Part shown: positions 33,334 to 40,917 of the stretch, in pieces
How positions within the stretch are numbered: the first letter of the stretch is position 1
How the letters are laid out: every line of letters begins with the position of its first letter
Assembly (NCBI RefSeq): GCF_000373985.1
Contig: NZ_KB893068.1
Location: 62,001-126,000, forward strand
Direction of reading: 5' to 3'
Source of the DNA: Desulfobacter curvatus DSM 3379
GTDB lineage: Bacteria; Desulfobacterota; Desulfobacteria; Desulfobacterales; Desulfobacteraceae
Length of the DNA stretch: 64,000 nt
Position numbers and translations under genes: made by a program
The notes under the pieces: model-generated
What the model was told of the DNA's origin: nothing
What the model saw: the letters and a program-made list of their open reading frames with translations, nothing else
The model's database searches: none

Positions 33334-34354
33334 ACCGGGACTGCCTTTTCACATCTCCTCCCGATCTAAAATAAAGCAGCATCTGACCCTTAAACTTTAT
33401 AACGATCTTAAAAGAATCCGAACTTCATCAGGATACACTCTTGATCAGGCCATCAGGTCCGGCATTGAAAATCCTGATTCAAGCATTGGTATCTATGCCG
33501 GGGATATGGAAAGCTATAAGTGTTTTGCTCCAGTGCTGCTGCCCATCATTGAGGACTATCACCAACTTGCCCCGGAGTGGTCTCATAAACCCGGCCTGAG
33601 GGAAGCGGTGCTGCCGGACCTGGATCCCAAACAGACATTCATACGTTCAACCCGGATACGGGTGGCAAGGAATCTGCGCCGGTTTCCTTTTTCATGCAAC
33701 ATGAATAAAGATCAACGACTGGCCCTGGAAGAGACGGTAAAAAAGGCCTTTAAAATCCTGCCCGAAATATTATCCGGCACCTATACCGCGTTTACGGATT
33801 TGGATGAACAACAGTTTAATGCCCTGCTTGAAAAAGGACTGGCCTTTCCTAAAGGCGACCGGTTCATGGATGCTGCAGGCATAAACCGGGATTATCCCCT
33901 GGGACGCGGCATATTCACAAGCCGGGACAAAGTGATCCGGGTGTGGGTCAATGAGGAAGATCATCTGCGCATCATAGCCCAATCCCCTGGCGGGGATATT
34001 GCCGATGTTTTTAACCGGCTGATAGAAATGATCAAGGCATTAGAAGCTAAACTTGATTTTGCTTTTAACCAGAAAAAAGGATTTCTTACCGCCTGCCCCA
34101 CCAATATCGGGACAGCCATGCGGGCAGGTGTGCATATTCATCTTGGAAAACTGGAACAAAACCTATCTCTCCTTGAAACCATAGCCAGGGATCACCACCT
34201 GCAGATCAGGGGTACGGGCGGGGAAAAAACAGCTATTGAAAAATCGGTCTTTGACATCTCCAATGCCCGCAGATTAGGCATCAGCGCCAATACCATCCTA
34301 ACGGATCTTCATAAGGGGGTGCAGGCCGTCATTCAGGCTGAAACAGAAATATAG
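33323..34354 (+). CDS. Arginine kinase-type phosphagen kinase
   Basis: A 343-residue ATP:guanidino phosphotransferase. The N-terminal ~90 residues form the small helical domain of true phosphagen kinases (HLTLKLYNDLKRIRTSSGYTL, GIYAGDMESYKCFAPVL). The catalytic domain has STRIRVARNLRRFPF (nucleotide Arg), VNEEDHLRIIAQSPGGD, and the catalytic Cys loop TACPTNIGTAMRAGVHIHL, then RGTGGEK and VFDISNARRLG. The full two-domain form and the NEEDH motif fit a metabolite kinase (arginine phosphate buffering) better than McsB, which phosphorylates protein arginines. Such bacterial arginine kinases are rare but described, for example in Desulfotalea and Myxococcus. Confidence 0.9.
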   Translation: MKAEPGLPFHISSRSKIKQHLTLKLYNDLKRIRTSSGYTLDQAIRSGIENPDSSIGIYAGDMESYKCFAPVLLPIIEDYHQLAPEWSHKPGLREAVLPDLDPKQTFIRSTRIRVARNLRRFPFSCNMNKDQRLALEETVKKAFKILPEILSGTYTAFTDLDEQQFNALLEKGLAFPKGDRFMDAAGINRDYPLGRGIFTSRDKVIRVWVNEEDHLRIIAQSPGGDIADVFNRLIEMIKALEAKLDFAFNQKKGFLTACPTNIGTAMRAGVHIHLGKLEQNLSLLETIARDHHLQIRGTGGEKTAIEKSVFDISNARRLGISANTILTDLHKGVQAVIQAETEI

Positions 34355-34389
34355 TATTATCAGTGTGGTCCATCGTTCAGACACTATAT

Positions 34390-34486
34390 AACGGCCACGG
34401 GCCGTCCTTGGTCTATCTACACCCAGGCTTCGGCCCACAACAAAGATGGAAAGAATCCAGTTAGTTGCTGGAGACTTTCATATAAA
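34390..34486 (+). repeat. Family A structured repeat, copy A3
   Basis: Stem 1 CGGCC-ACG-GGCCG (34392-34404), stem 2 CCTTGGT / ACCCAGG with one mismatch, conserved CCCACAACAAAGATGG, and stem 3 GAAAG-aa-TCCAG-TTAGTTG-CTGGA-ga-CTTTC. The inner part of stem 3 has a different sequence from A1 yet still pairs. It is preceded by GTTCAGACACTATA, the end sequence of family B, and followed directly by the hpf terminator. Confidence 0.75.
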
Positions 34487-34490
34487 AAAA

Positions 34491-34516
34491 ATCCCGGTCC
34501 TTTTCAGGACCGGGAT
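34491..34516 (-). terminator. Terminator of the hpf transcript
   Basis: A perfect 10-bp stem ATCCCGGTCC / GGACCGGGAT with a 6-base loop is followed on the minus strand by seven U's and TATATG, the start of the A3 repeat. It ends 29 bp after the hpf stop. Confidence 0.85.
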
Positions 34517-34544
34517 CCGGTAAATTCATATATCAGAAAAACGT

Positions 34545-34898
34545 TTATTCGCTATCGACAAGATCAGCCAGCACTTCATCTTTGATGCTTTGTTTGTCAC
34601 CAGCCAGGTGCCGTTTTTGCTTTTCTTTAAATTTGGTGATCTGAGTTTTAATTTTTTCAGCCACACTATCAATGGCTGAATACATGTTGTTCTCTTCAGC
34701 CTCACCCCTGGCATGAATTTTCAACTTATTGCAAGTCAAATTGATGTCAGCAATGCTGTGTAATTTTTCCTCAGACAGGACAACCTGGGCCTCGGCCGGG
34801 TATTCCAGCATTTTATCTAATTTATTTAATTTCTTTTCGATATGGGATTTTACAGCGTCAGATGAAGGGACATTCTTGAAAGTGATTGAAATGTTCAT
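34545..34898 (-). CDS. hpf: Ribosome hibernation-promoting factor (HPF/RaiA family)
   Basis: A 117-residue protein with the beta-alpha-beta fold of the ribosome-associated inhibitor family: MNISITFKNVPSSDAVKSHI at the N-terminus, LNKLDKMLEYPAEAQVVLSEEK, then INLTCNKLKIHARGEAEENNMYSAIDSVAEKI (quoted in part). It binds the 30S decoding site in starved cells. It is the short form, close in length to E. coli HPF with an acidic tail. The ribosome site GAGGAG lies upstream. It stands alone between a terminator and the unknown gene at 35017. Confidence 0.92.
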   Translation of the reverse strand: MNISITFKNVPSSDAVKSHIEKKLNKLDKMLEYPAEAQVVLSEEKLHSIADINLTCNKLKIHARGEAEENNMYSAIDSVAEKIKTQITKFKEKQKRHLAGDKQSIKDEVLADLVDSE

Positions 34899-35016
34899 AG
34901 GCTCTCCTCTTTATTGGTGAGATGATGATTCAAAATAACATAATCCCTGCCATGACTCAATGATAGACCGTTATATAATTAAAGTAAATCTGCAAACTGT
35001 GGATTAATTATCTTTT

Positions 35017-35313
35017 TTAAGATTTTTTATCAGATTCAGAGGTATTGTTTTTCGAAACAACCTTGGGAAACAGGTCTTCTAAATCCAATCCTTTGATTTT
35101 TTTTAGACAGTCTGAAAGGGCTTCGTCCTCTGTGCTGCCCGCACCCTGGTGTCTGGATTCTGCGATGATGTTCACAAGGTTGGGCACAGCTATATAATCT
35201 GCTGCCAAATTCCCCTGGATTTTTTTATGAACATCAATATAGATCATTCTGCCGTTGCGGATCAGATTATACCGGGTTACCCGGGTTAAAATATCTTTAA
35301 CATTAAGTTCCAT
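35017..35313 (-). CDS. Small protein of unknown function
   Basis: A 98-residue soluble protein: MELNVKDILTRVTRYNLIRN, GRMIYIDVHKKIQGN, then ALSDCLKKIKGLDLEDLF and a charged Ser/Lys tail. No recognised motif. The ribosome site AAGGAG lies 7 bases before the ATG, which supports expression. The arrangement of a short strand pair (MIYIDVHKK) between helices is compatible with a small alpha/beta domain. It lies upstream of hpf with about 118 bp between them. Confidence 0.65.
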   Translation of the reverse strand: MELNVKDILTRVTRYNLIRNGRMIYIDVHKKIQGNLAADYIAVPNLVNIIAESRHQGAGSTEDEALSDCLKKIKGLDLEDLFPKVVSKNNTSESDKKS

Positions 35314-35488
35314 TTGATTTTCTCCTTATTTTAAGGTAGACCTGCCATACTTTAAGATTGTTTGCAAGTTTAATTAAAAAGGTGGCTGCCGCAGAAGGCA
35401 AAAGGCGGCTGGCACAATGTAAAATAACATAAGCCGGGCAGCAGGAGCCGGACAACCAATTTTAAATTGAAGGAAAGACCTTCACAAT

Positions 35489-37165
35489 ATGTCATCCTCT
35501 TTTTCATTTTTTTCATTGCCTGGAAACAGCACCTGGGCCCAAGGCCATAAAAATTTACGAAAAACAACCGGGCAATTGATTGCAGACCGCAAATCCCTGG
35601 ACCGGGTTTTCATCCGTCCCGACGATGAAAACAGCAAAAAGACCCTGGTTAAATATATGGAGCAGATCCTGTTCGGACTGCACGATTTCCTTAACCGGCA
35701 TGTGGGCGTCACCGAAGAGATCAGTATCACTGAACTGGCTAAAAATTACATGGATGTTGAGATCAGTGACCATCCCCAGAAAAATCTGGGCCAGGTTATT
35801 GAAGATATCATTAAAGACATTGCCCCGAAAGCGGTGAATGTGGCATCGCCTTACTTTATTGGTCACATGACCTCTGCCCTGCCCTTTTTCATGGTGCACC
35901 TTAAAGCCATTACTGCGGCCTTGAACCAGAACCTCATTAAAATGGAAACCTCTAAGGTACTGGCCGTTATTGAAAGGCAGGTGCTGGCTAAAATCCACCG
36001 CCTTATTTTCAAACAAAGTGATGAATTTTACCGGGCACATGTCCAGAATACCCGTACTGCTCTGGGTGCATTTACATCCGGCGGCACCACCGCCAACATG
36101 ACGGCCATGTGGGTGGCCAGAAACCACCTGTTCCCGCCCAAAGACGATTTTTCAAGTATTGAAGAAGACGGCCTGTTCAAGGCTATGCAGGTCCATCAAA
36201 CCGACCGGGTGGTGATCCTTGTATCCCGGCGGGGACACTACTCTTTAAGAAAAGCAAGCGGGATACTGGGCCTGGGCAATAAAAACATCATTGCCATAGA
36301 TGTTAAACCCGATCACACCATAGATATAGACAAACTTAAACAGACGATCCTGGACCTGAAACAGGAGGGACGTACAAAAATTGCCGCAATCGTGGGCATT
36401 GCCGGGGCCACGGAAACAGGAACCATTGATCCGTTGCCGGAGATGGCCGATATCTGTGAACAAGAGCAGATTCATTTTCATGTGGATGCAGCATGGGGCG
36501 GGCCGATACTGTTATCCGACACCTATGCCCACCTGCTTTCAGGCATAGAACGGGCGGATTCGGTCACCATTGACGGCCACAAACAATTTTACATGCCCAT
36601 GGGAGCGGGTATGGTTTATTTTAAAAACGCCTTGGCCCTTGATGCCATTGCCTACCATGCCCGGTACGTCAACCGGAAAGGCTCTGTGGATTTAGGTATC
36701 AAAACCCTTGAAGGTTCACGGGAGGCTGCCTGCCTGATCTTGGATGCCTCCTTAAAAATTATGGGCGCCAAAGGGTATGCCCTGATGATTGATCACGGTA
36801 TTGAAACAGCCAGGGCATTTGCCCAAAAGATAGAAGAGCGGCCTGAATTTGAACTTGTGACCCCACCCGTACTCAATATTCTGACCTACCGGCTGGTGCC
36901 TATGGCCTTCCGTCAAAAACTGAAAACAGCCAGTGGGCAGGAGCGCAAAAAATTAAACCAGGAGCTTGACGAAATTAATATCCGTATCCAGCGCATCCAG
37001 CGTGAAGCAGGCAGAAGTTTTGTCTCCAGAACCCGCCTCAAACTCGTGCCGGAAGATGACTTCATGGTGGTGGTGCTCCGAAGTGTTATCATGAACCCCT
37101 ATACCACCGAAATTATTCTGGATGACATTCTGGATGAACAGGAAAAAATTTATCATCAATTTTGA
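35489..37165 (+). CDS. panP: PLP-dependent decarboxylase (PanP-like aspartate 1-decarboxylase)
   Basis: A 558-residue fold-type I group II decarboxylase. PLP phosphate contacts are in FTSGGTTANMTAMW; the pyridine-stacking and Asp ligand are in HVDAAWGGPIL; the Schiff-base lysine is in SVTIDGHKQFYMPMGAG. The N-terminal SPYFIGHMTSALPF is typical of the PanP/glutamate-decarboxylase-like group. PanP makes beta-alanine from aspartate for coenzyme A in bacteria lacking the pyruvoyl enzyme PanD. Glutamate or another acidic substrate is possible. Monocistronic by position; the ribosome site GAAGGAAAG lies 11 bases upstream. Confidence 0.85.
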   Translation: MSSSFSFFSLPGNSTWAQGHKNLRKTTGQLIADRKSLDRVFIRPDDENSKKTLVKYMEQILFGLHDFLNRHVGVTEEISITELAKNYMDVEISDHPQKNLGQVIEDIIKDIAPKAVNVASPYFIGHMTSALPFFMVHLKAITAALNQNLIKMETSKVLAVIERQVLAKIHRLIFKQSDEFYRAHVQNTRTALGAFTSGGTTANMTAMWVARNHLFPPKDDFSSIEEDGLFKAMQVHQTDRVVILVSRRGHYSLRKASGILGLGNKNIIAIDVKPDHTIDIDKLKQTILDLKQEGRTKIAAIVGIAGATETGTIDPLPEMADICEQEQIHFHVDAAWGGPILLSDTYAHLLSGIERADSVTIDGHKQFYMPMGAGMVYFKNALALDAIAYHARYVNRKGSVDLGIKTLEGSREAACLILDASLKIMGAKGYALMIDHGIETARAFAQKIEERPEFELVTPPVLNILTYRLVPMAFRQKLKTASGQERKKLNQELDEINIRIQRIQREAGRSFVSRTRLKLVPEDDFMVVVLRSVIMNPYTTEIILDDILDEQEKIYHQF

Positions 37166-37250
37166 TGACGTCATAAAAAGCCTGCGCCTTCTGCCTTATG
37201 GATTCCGCCGGACGCGCAGGGGGTGAAGAAACAAGGATAAACGAAACAGG

Positions 37251-37586
37251 TCACAAACGGTTATAAATATCTTCGTTAAATCCGATAAATATATTTGTCT
37301 GTCGAATCACTGTGGGGGCGCGTAGATTCCCGGTCCGACCCAAGGCATGCTTTAAAATCTCTTCGGGTTCCGATTCGTCCGGCACAAAGGTCAATACTTT
37401 GTTTTTACCTTTTGCGATATAGACATGATTCTGATGTTTGATCACGTCCCAGGCGCTTTGCGCATCTATTTTTTCCTTTCTTGCATCAACCGTTAAATCC
37501 ACTGAAATTTTGTGTTCTGAAAAATAGGCAAGCGCCTTTTTACAGGACGTACAGCCTTTTCTGATATAAGCCCACTCAATAGTCAT
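37251..37586 (-). CDS. ArsC-family (arsenate reductase/Spx-like) protein
   Basis: A 111-residue thioredoxin-fold protein. The N-terminal redox loop is KGCTSCKKALAYF with both cysteines (CTSC), and the C-terminus holds LRAPTVIRQTNIFIGF, the ArsC-family closing strand. The arginine of this strand is present. Family members either reduce arsenate or act as Spx-type regulators; the CxxC form is more glutaredoxin-like than classic ArsC, which has one active cysteine at this place. I would not infer arsenic resistance without neighbours, and there are none. An A repeat lies just upstream. Confidence 0.75.
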   Translation of the reverse strand: MTIEWAYIRKGCTSCKKALAYFSEHKISVDLTVDARKEKIDAQSAWDVIKHQNHVYIAKGKNKVLTFVPDESEPEEILKHALGRTGNLRAPTVIRQTNIFIGFNEDIYNRL

Positions 37587-37612
37587 TCTTCGCTCCTTAT
37601 TATTTCCGGTAC

Positions 37613-37708
37613 AACAGCCATGGGCTGACCTGGTCTATCAGCACCCAGACTCAGCTCACAACAAAGATAGAAAGAATCCAGTTAGTTGCTGGAGACTTTC
37701 ATATAAAA
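37613..37708 (+). repeat. Family A structured repeat, copy A4
   Basis: Stem 1 is CAGCC-ATG-GGCTG (37615-37627), in which one C-G pair of the other copies is changed to A-T on both sides. CACAACAAAGATAG and stem 3 GAAAG-aa-TCCAG-TTAGTTG-CTGGA-ga-CTTTC are identical to A3. It lies in the 312-bp spacer between the divergent ArsC-like gene and the periplasmic protein gene; nothing else was seen in that spacer. No terminator adjoins this copy. Confidence 0.75.
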
Positions 37709-37898
37709 TGCCAAATGACTAATAATTATCCACCGACTGGCTAAAACCTGACCAGTCAATTTCTATCAAAAAACGCATATAGCATATACTCCTTTTAATA
37801 TCAAATAGTTATATATTTGGCACGACAATTGAAGTATAAAATTACAAAACTCCATGAGTTTTTATTTTAATACCTACGTTTAATAAGGAGAGTGTAAC

Positions 37899-38189
37899 AT
37901 GACTAAAATTTCAATCAAAAACCTTATTTTTTTTGGGACAATTCTTCTGGTAACCGGATTTGCAGCTTATGCGTTTGCACATGGCGGCGGATACCATATG
38001 GGAGGCGGATACGGTTATGGTATGATGAATGGATACGGATACCACCACATGGGTGGCGGTGGCCATATGTGGAATAATCTGTCCGTAGAGGACCAGCAGA
38101 AGATGCAGGATCAGATGAATGACTTCTTTTCTTCCACCCAAGAATTAAGAGAGCAGTATTACCAGAAACGTGTTGCATTATTAAAATGA
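37899..38189 (+). CDS. Gly/His/Met-rich periplasmic protein
   Basis: A 96-residue secreted protein. A signal peptide (LIFFGTILLVTGFAAYAFA) is followed by a stretch of Gly, His, Met and Tyr (HGGGYHMGGGYGYGMMNG, HHMGGGGHMW) and then a helical tail, VEDQQKMQDQMNDFFSS and TQELREQYYQKRVALL. The tail resembles the helices of CpxP/Spy/ZraP-type periplasmic proteins, and the His/Met-rich part could bind copper or other metal. The ribosome site AAGGAG lies upstream. A SHOCT-domain gene starts 6 bp later, so the two form an operon. The function is unproven. Confidence 0.75.
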   Translation: MTKISIKNLIFFGTILLVTGFAAYAFAHGGGYHMGGGYGYGMMNGYGYHHMGGGGHMWNNLSVEDQQKMQDQMNDFFSSTQELREQYYQKRVALLK

Positions 38190-38195
38190 AAGCAG

Positions 38196-38519
38196 ATGAA
38201 GATGATGAAAAATATAATTTCCATTGGCATAGGGGTATTGGCCATAATATCCGTATTCACAGGAAGTTCCATTGCCGGATGGGGTAACGCCCAGGCCTTC
38301 TATCCCGGTGGTCACATGATGGGGGGCGGATATATGGGCTGGTCGATGATTTTTTTCTGGGTAATCCTTCTGATTGTATTGGTTTTTGTTTTTCGGTGGC
38401 TTATTAACCTTGGCCAGTCAAACAATACGCATCAAACCGCGTTGGATGTATTGAAAAAACGTCTGGCAAACGGTGAAATTGATATCGAAGAATTTAAAGA
38501 AAAAAGCAAGTTTTTATGA
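38196..38519 (+). CDS. SHOCT-domain membrane protein
   Basis: A 107-residue protein: an N-terminal hydrophobic segment (IISIGIGVLAIISVFTG), a Gly/Met-rich loop (GGHMMGGGYMGW), a membrane helix (IFFWVILLIVLVFVFRWL) and a C-terminal SHOCT domain (ALDVLKKRLANGEIDIEEFKEK). SHOCT modules occur at the end of small membrane proteins and are of unknown purpose. The loop has the same Gly/Met character as the neighbouring periplasmic protein, so both may contact the same metal. The pair may belong to a metal-stress response; that is inference. Confidence 0.78.
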   Translation: MKMMKNIISIGIGVLAIISVFTGSSIAGWGNAQAFYPGGHMMGGGYMGWSMIFFWVILLIVLVFVFRWLINLGQSNNTHQTALDVLKKRLANGEIDIEEFKEKSKFL

Positions 38520-38819
38520 TCACCCCTTGATTATTATAGTCACCACTGCCAGAATAAGAGCTATCTGTATTCCATTAAATCGTATCGCCGAACTCTACAT
38601 TAGAAAACGAAAATGAACCAGAACAGCGACACATTATTCCGGTCCGGGCCATTTTTTTTTAAGGCAGAATGAACAGTCTTTTGCGGCGCGAGTCTCTGAC
38701 AATTCAAACGCTGTGGACATAATGAGCGCAGGCGGACAAACTTGAATCAATCCTTACCCGATTCAATTGCCCGGTGATCAGTAGTCAAATGCCATTTACA
38801 AAAATTTTTTCTCAAAACG
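38520..38819. other. Gene-free spacer
   Basis: Between the SHOCT gene and the convergent amrB gene. A run of ten T's follows GGTCCGGGCC near 38640-38660 and may serve as a weak terminator for the SHOCT transcript. No gene, repeat or other signal was recognised. Confidence 0.4.
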
Positions 38820-39704
38820 CTAAGCGCAGAAAATCATGCTGCAATACCCCACAAAATCATCAGCGGGCTGTAAAGGATCAAAACTTGAGGCGTAGTCAAG
38901 GCAGACGCCTTTGACTGCGCCCATTCTTTTTGCCGCAGCGGCAGCTGCACAGGCTGCTCCGGCACAGCACATATTATGGTGTGTCAATCCCTGGTGAATA
39001 ATCTGCTTTTCATCCATGGCTGTTAACACTTTAATGGCAGCCGCATCATTCTCCTTGGATACCCAATCAAACGCTGCCTGGCCTGATCCTGCCGGTTCAA
39101 AGCCGAATCGCGGGCCGTAATGGGTCATGTCTGTGGAACCTACCACAGCCAGGGAGCGGCCCAGGTCCTTTGCAACCTCAACTGTGGCCACGCCCAAAGC
39201 TTGCGCCGCATCCGATGGCGATACAGCGCACACCACAATCCGGGATTTGGGAAAAAAATATTTAATAAACGGATATTGCAGTTCCAAGGTATTTTCTTCG
39301 GGGAAGCGGTTGGGCCCTGATTGTTCCAGGTTGACACCTTCTGTCCCGGCCCGCCGCACCAGGGCATCTGTAAGTTCCCGGTCAATCTCAATGGTCCCCA
39401 AAGGGGTATCAACGGCCGTACAATTCAGAACAAAGGCAGGGGAAGCGGCATGCATGTGAACCCCGAAAAGAATAATGGTATCCACACCCCGGCTGCCATG
39501 GGCCAGTGCTGAAAAGACCCGGCAGGCAAGTTTCCCGGAATAAATCCAGCCGGCATGGGGCACAATCCCCGCCACAGGATTATCCGGGAATTTTGTATCC
39601 TCTCTTTTGCTTAGATCATCACTAAACCGTTTAATGGCAGATCGGCACTGGTCTGCTGATCCCGGATACCATGATCCGGCAAATGCCATTTTCTTTACAC
39701 CCAT
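38820..39704 (-). CDS. amrB: AmmeMemoRadiSam system protein B (MEMO1 family)
   Basis: A 294-residue protein of the MEMO family. Recognisable segments are FAGSWYPGSADQCRSAIKRF, GIVPHAGWIYSGKLACRVFSAL, LFGVHMHAAS, EENTLELQYPFIKYFFP and VVGSTDMTHYGPRFGF; the His, Asp and Cys positions correspond to the metal-like site of MEMO proteins. In bacteria it is usually linked to an AMMECR1 protein and a radical SAM enzyme (AmrA, AmrS), of unknown reaction. Those partners are not in this window. hypB and hypA lie just beyond on the same strand. The function is unknown. Confidence 0.92.
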   Translation of the reverse strand: MGVKKMAFAGSWYPGSADQCRSAIKRFSDDLSKREDTKFPDNPVAGIVPHAGWIYSGKLACRVFSALAHGSRGVDTIILFGVHMHAASPAFVLNCTAVDTPLGTIEIDRELTDALVRRAGTEGVNLEQSGPNRFPEENTLELQYPFIKYFFPKSRIVVCAVSPSDAAQALGVATVEVAKDLGRSLAVVGSTDMTHYGPRFGFEPAGSGQAAFDWVSKENDAAAIKVLTAMDEKQIIHQGLTHHNMCCAGAACAAAAAAKRMGAVKGVCLDYASSFDPLQPADDFVGYCSMIFCA

Positions 39705-39738
39705 GATTTGCCCTCCCCCAATTCTTAACGCTTTATTT

Positions 39739-39815
39739 TACCACGAAGAACTCGGAATTCATGAAGATATATTAGGGTACTAAACTTCGTGTTCTTCGTG
39801 AACTTCATGGTTTTA
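39739..39815. repeat. Imperfect inverted repeat of CACGAAGAAC type
   Basis: The arms ACCACGAAGAACTCGG and CTTCGTGAACTTCATGGT (with CTTCGTGTTCTTCG inside) pair imperfectly over about 27 bases around an AT-rich loop. Short CACGAAGAACACGAAG-type repeats are scattered through many bacterial genomes; their role is unknown. It lies between hypB and amrB, and could fold as a terminator. Confidence 0.6.
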
Positions 39816-39861
39816 ACCTAAAACTATCTTAACTCTATGACATTGCCCCAAACTTTGGCAA

Positions 39862-40527
39862 TTATCCCAGTTTTTCCTTAACCTTGGTGCGCAGCCATGC
39901 AAGCCATGGTTCCATGCCTTCCCGGGTTTTGGCGGAAAGTTCAAATACCGGCATGCCCGGATGCACCTTGCCCATATTTTCCACGGCCAGAGCCGCATCA
40001 TAATCCAGATAGGGCAACAGATCTATTTTATTTAAAATGGCAGCATCCGCCACCTGGAACATGAGCGGGTATTTTAAGGGCTTGTCCTCGCCTTCGGTGA
40101 CACTTAACACCACAGCCCTTGCATCCTCGCCAATGTCAAATTCCGCAGGGCAAACCAAGTTGCCGATGTTTTCCACGATGAGCAGATCCAAGTCATCGCA
40201 TCCCAGTGACCTGGCCGATGATTCAATGAGGTAGGCGGCCAGATGGCAGTCTCCCCCGAACTGGTCCGTGTTGATCTGGGTCACTTTGGCACCTGTTACG
40301 GAAAGCCGGTCCGCATCATTGGTGGTGCAGACATCGCCCACGATCACCCCTACCCGGATATCGGGCATCAACTGCTCCAGGGTCCGGCACAGGGTTTCGG
40401 TCTTGCCGGATCCCGGTGATGACATCATGTTCAGGACAAACACCTGTTTCTCTCTAAAAAAGGCCCTGTTTCTATCTGCATCGGATTCGTTTTTTTCCAG
40501 TACCCGTTTTTGTATATTTATCTCCAT
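39862..40527 (-). CDS. hypB: Hydrogenase nickel-incorporation GTPase HypB
   Basis: A 221-residue SIMIBI GTPase that loads nickel into NiFe hydrogenase with HypA. The P-loop is SSPGSGKTET, followed by VGVIVGDVCTTNDADRL, GGDCHLAAYLI (the nickel/zinc Cys-His site) and the base-recognition NKIDLL. The N-terminus lacks both the CxxCGC and His-rich regions of some HypB proteins, so the high-affinity N-terminal metal site is absent. hypA lies 37 bp upstream. The other hyp genes and hydrogenases are not in the window. Confidence 0.96.
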   Translation of the reverse strand: MEINIQKRVLEKNESDADRNRAFFREKQVFVLNMMSSPGSGKTETLCRTLEQLMPDIRVGVIVGDVCTTNDADRLSVTGAKVTQINTDQFGGDCHLAAYLIESSARSLGCDDLDLLIVENIGNLVCPAEFDIGEDARAVVLSVTEGEDKPLKYPLMFQVADAAILNKIDLLPYLDYDAALAVENMGKVHPGMPVFELSAKTREGMEPWLAWLRTKVKEKLG

Positions 40528-40564
40528 AAACTATCTCTCAATTTTTTTATTGTTTCTCAATTGT

Positions 40565-40915
40565 CTAATCATCTGCCAGTTCTATGGACGAAATCTCAAT
40601 CTCCCGTCCCGAAATCATGGTCACCTGCCCGGTCTTGCATGCAGGACACCCAAAGGCAGGGGCATCGGTCTGCCATTCATGGCTACAACTTTCACAGCGC
40701 AAACACACCGGCACCTCGTCAATGATCAGTTCAGCGCCTTCAAGGGGGGTATCCTTAGCGATAATCTCCAGACAAAAGGAAAGGCTGTGCTCCACCACGG
40801 CTGCCAATTTGCCGATCCTTAAATTCATTTTTTCCACCCTGGGATTTTCAATGTCATCGGGGATGGCATCCAGGGCGATGGTTACCAGTTGCTGGGCAAT
40901 ACCCATCTCATGCAT
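40565..40915 (-). CDS. hypA: Hydrogenase maturation protein HypA
   Basis: A 116-residue nickel chaperone. The N-terminus MHEMGI contains the nickel ligand His2, and the zinc loop has two Cys pairs, CLRCESC and CPACKTG. The order and length match HypA. It begins just 2 bp after the tgt stop codon and ends 37 bp before hypB, so it may be read from the queA-tgt promoter too. It works with HypB to supply nickel to NiFe hydrogenase or, in some bacteria, urease. Confidence 0.96.
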   Translation of the reverse strand: MHEMGIAQQLVTIALDAIPDDIENPRVEKMNLRIGKLAAVVEHSLSFCLEIIAKDTPLEGAELIIDEVPVCLRCESCSHEWQTDAPAFGCPACKTGQVTMISGREIEISSIELADD

Positions 40916-40917
40916 GC

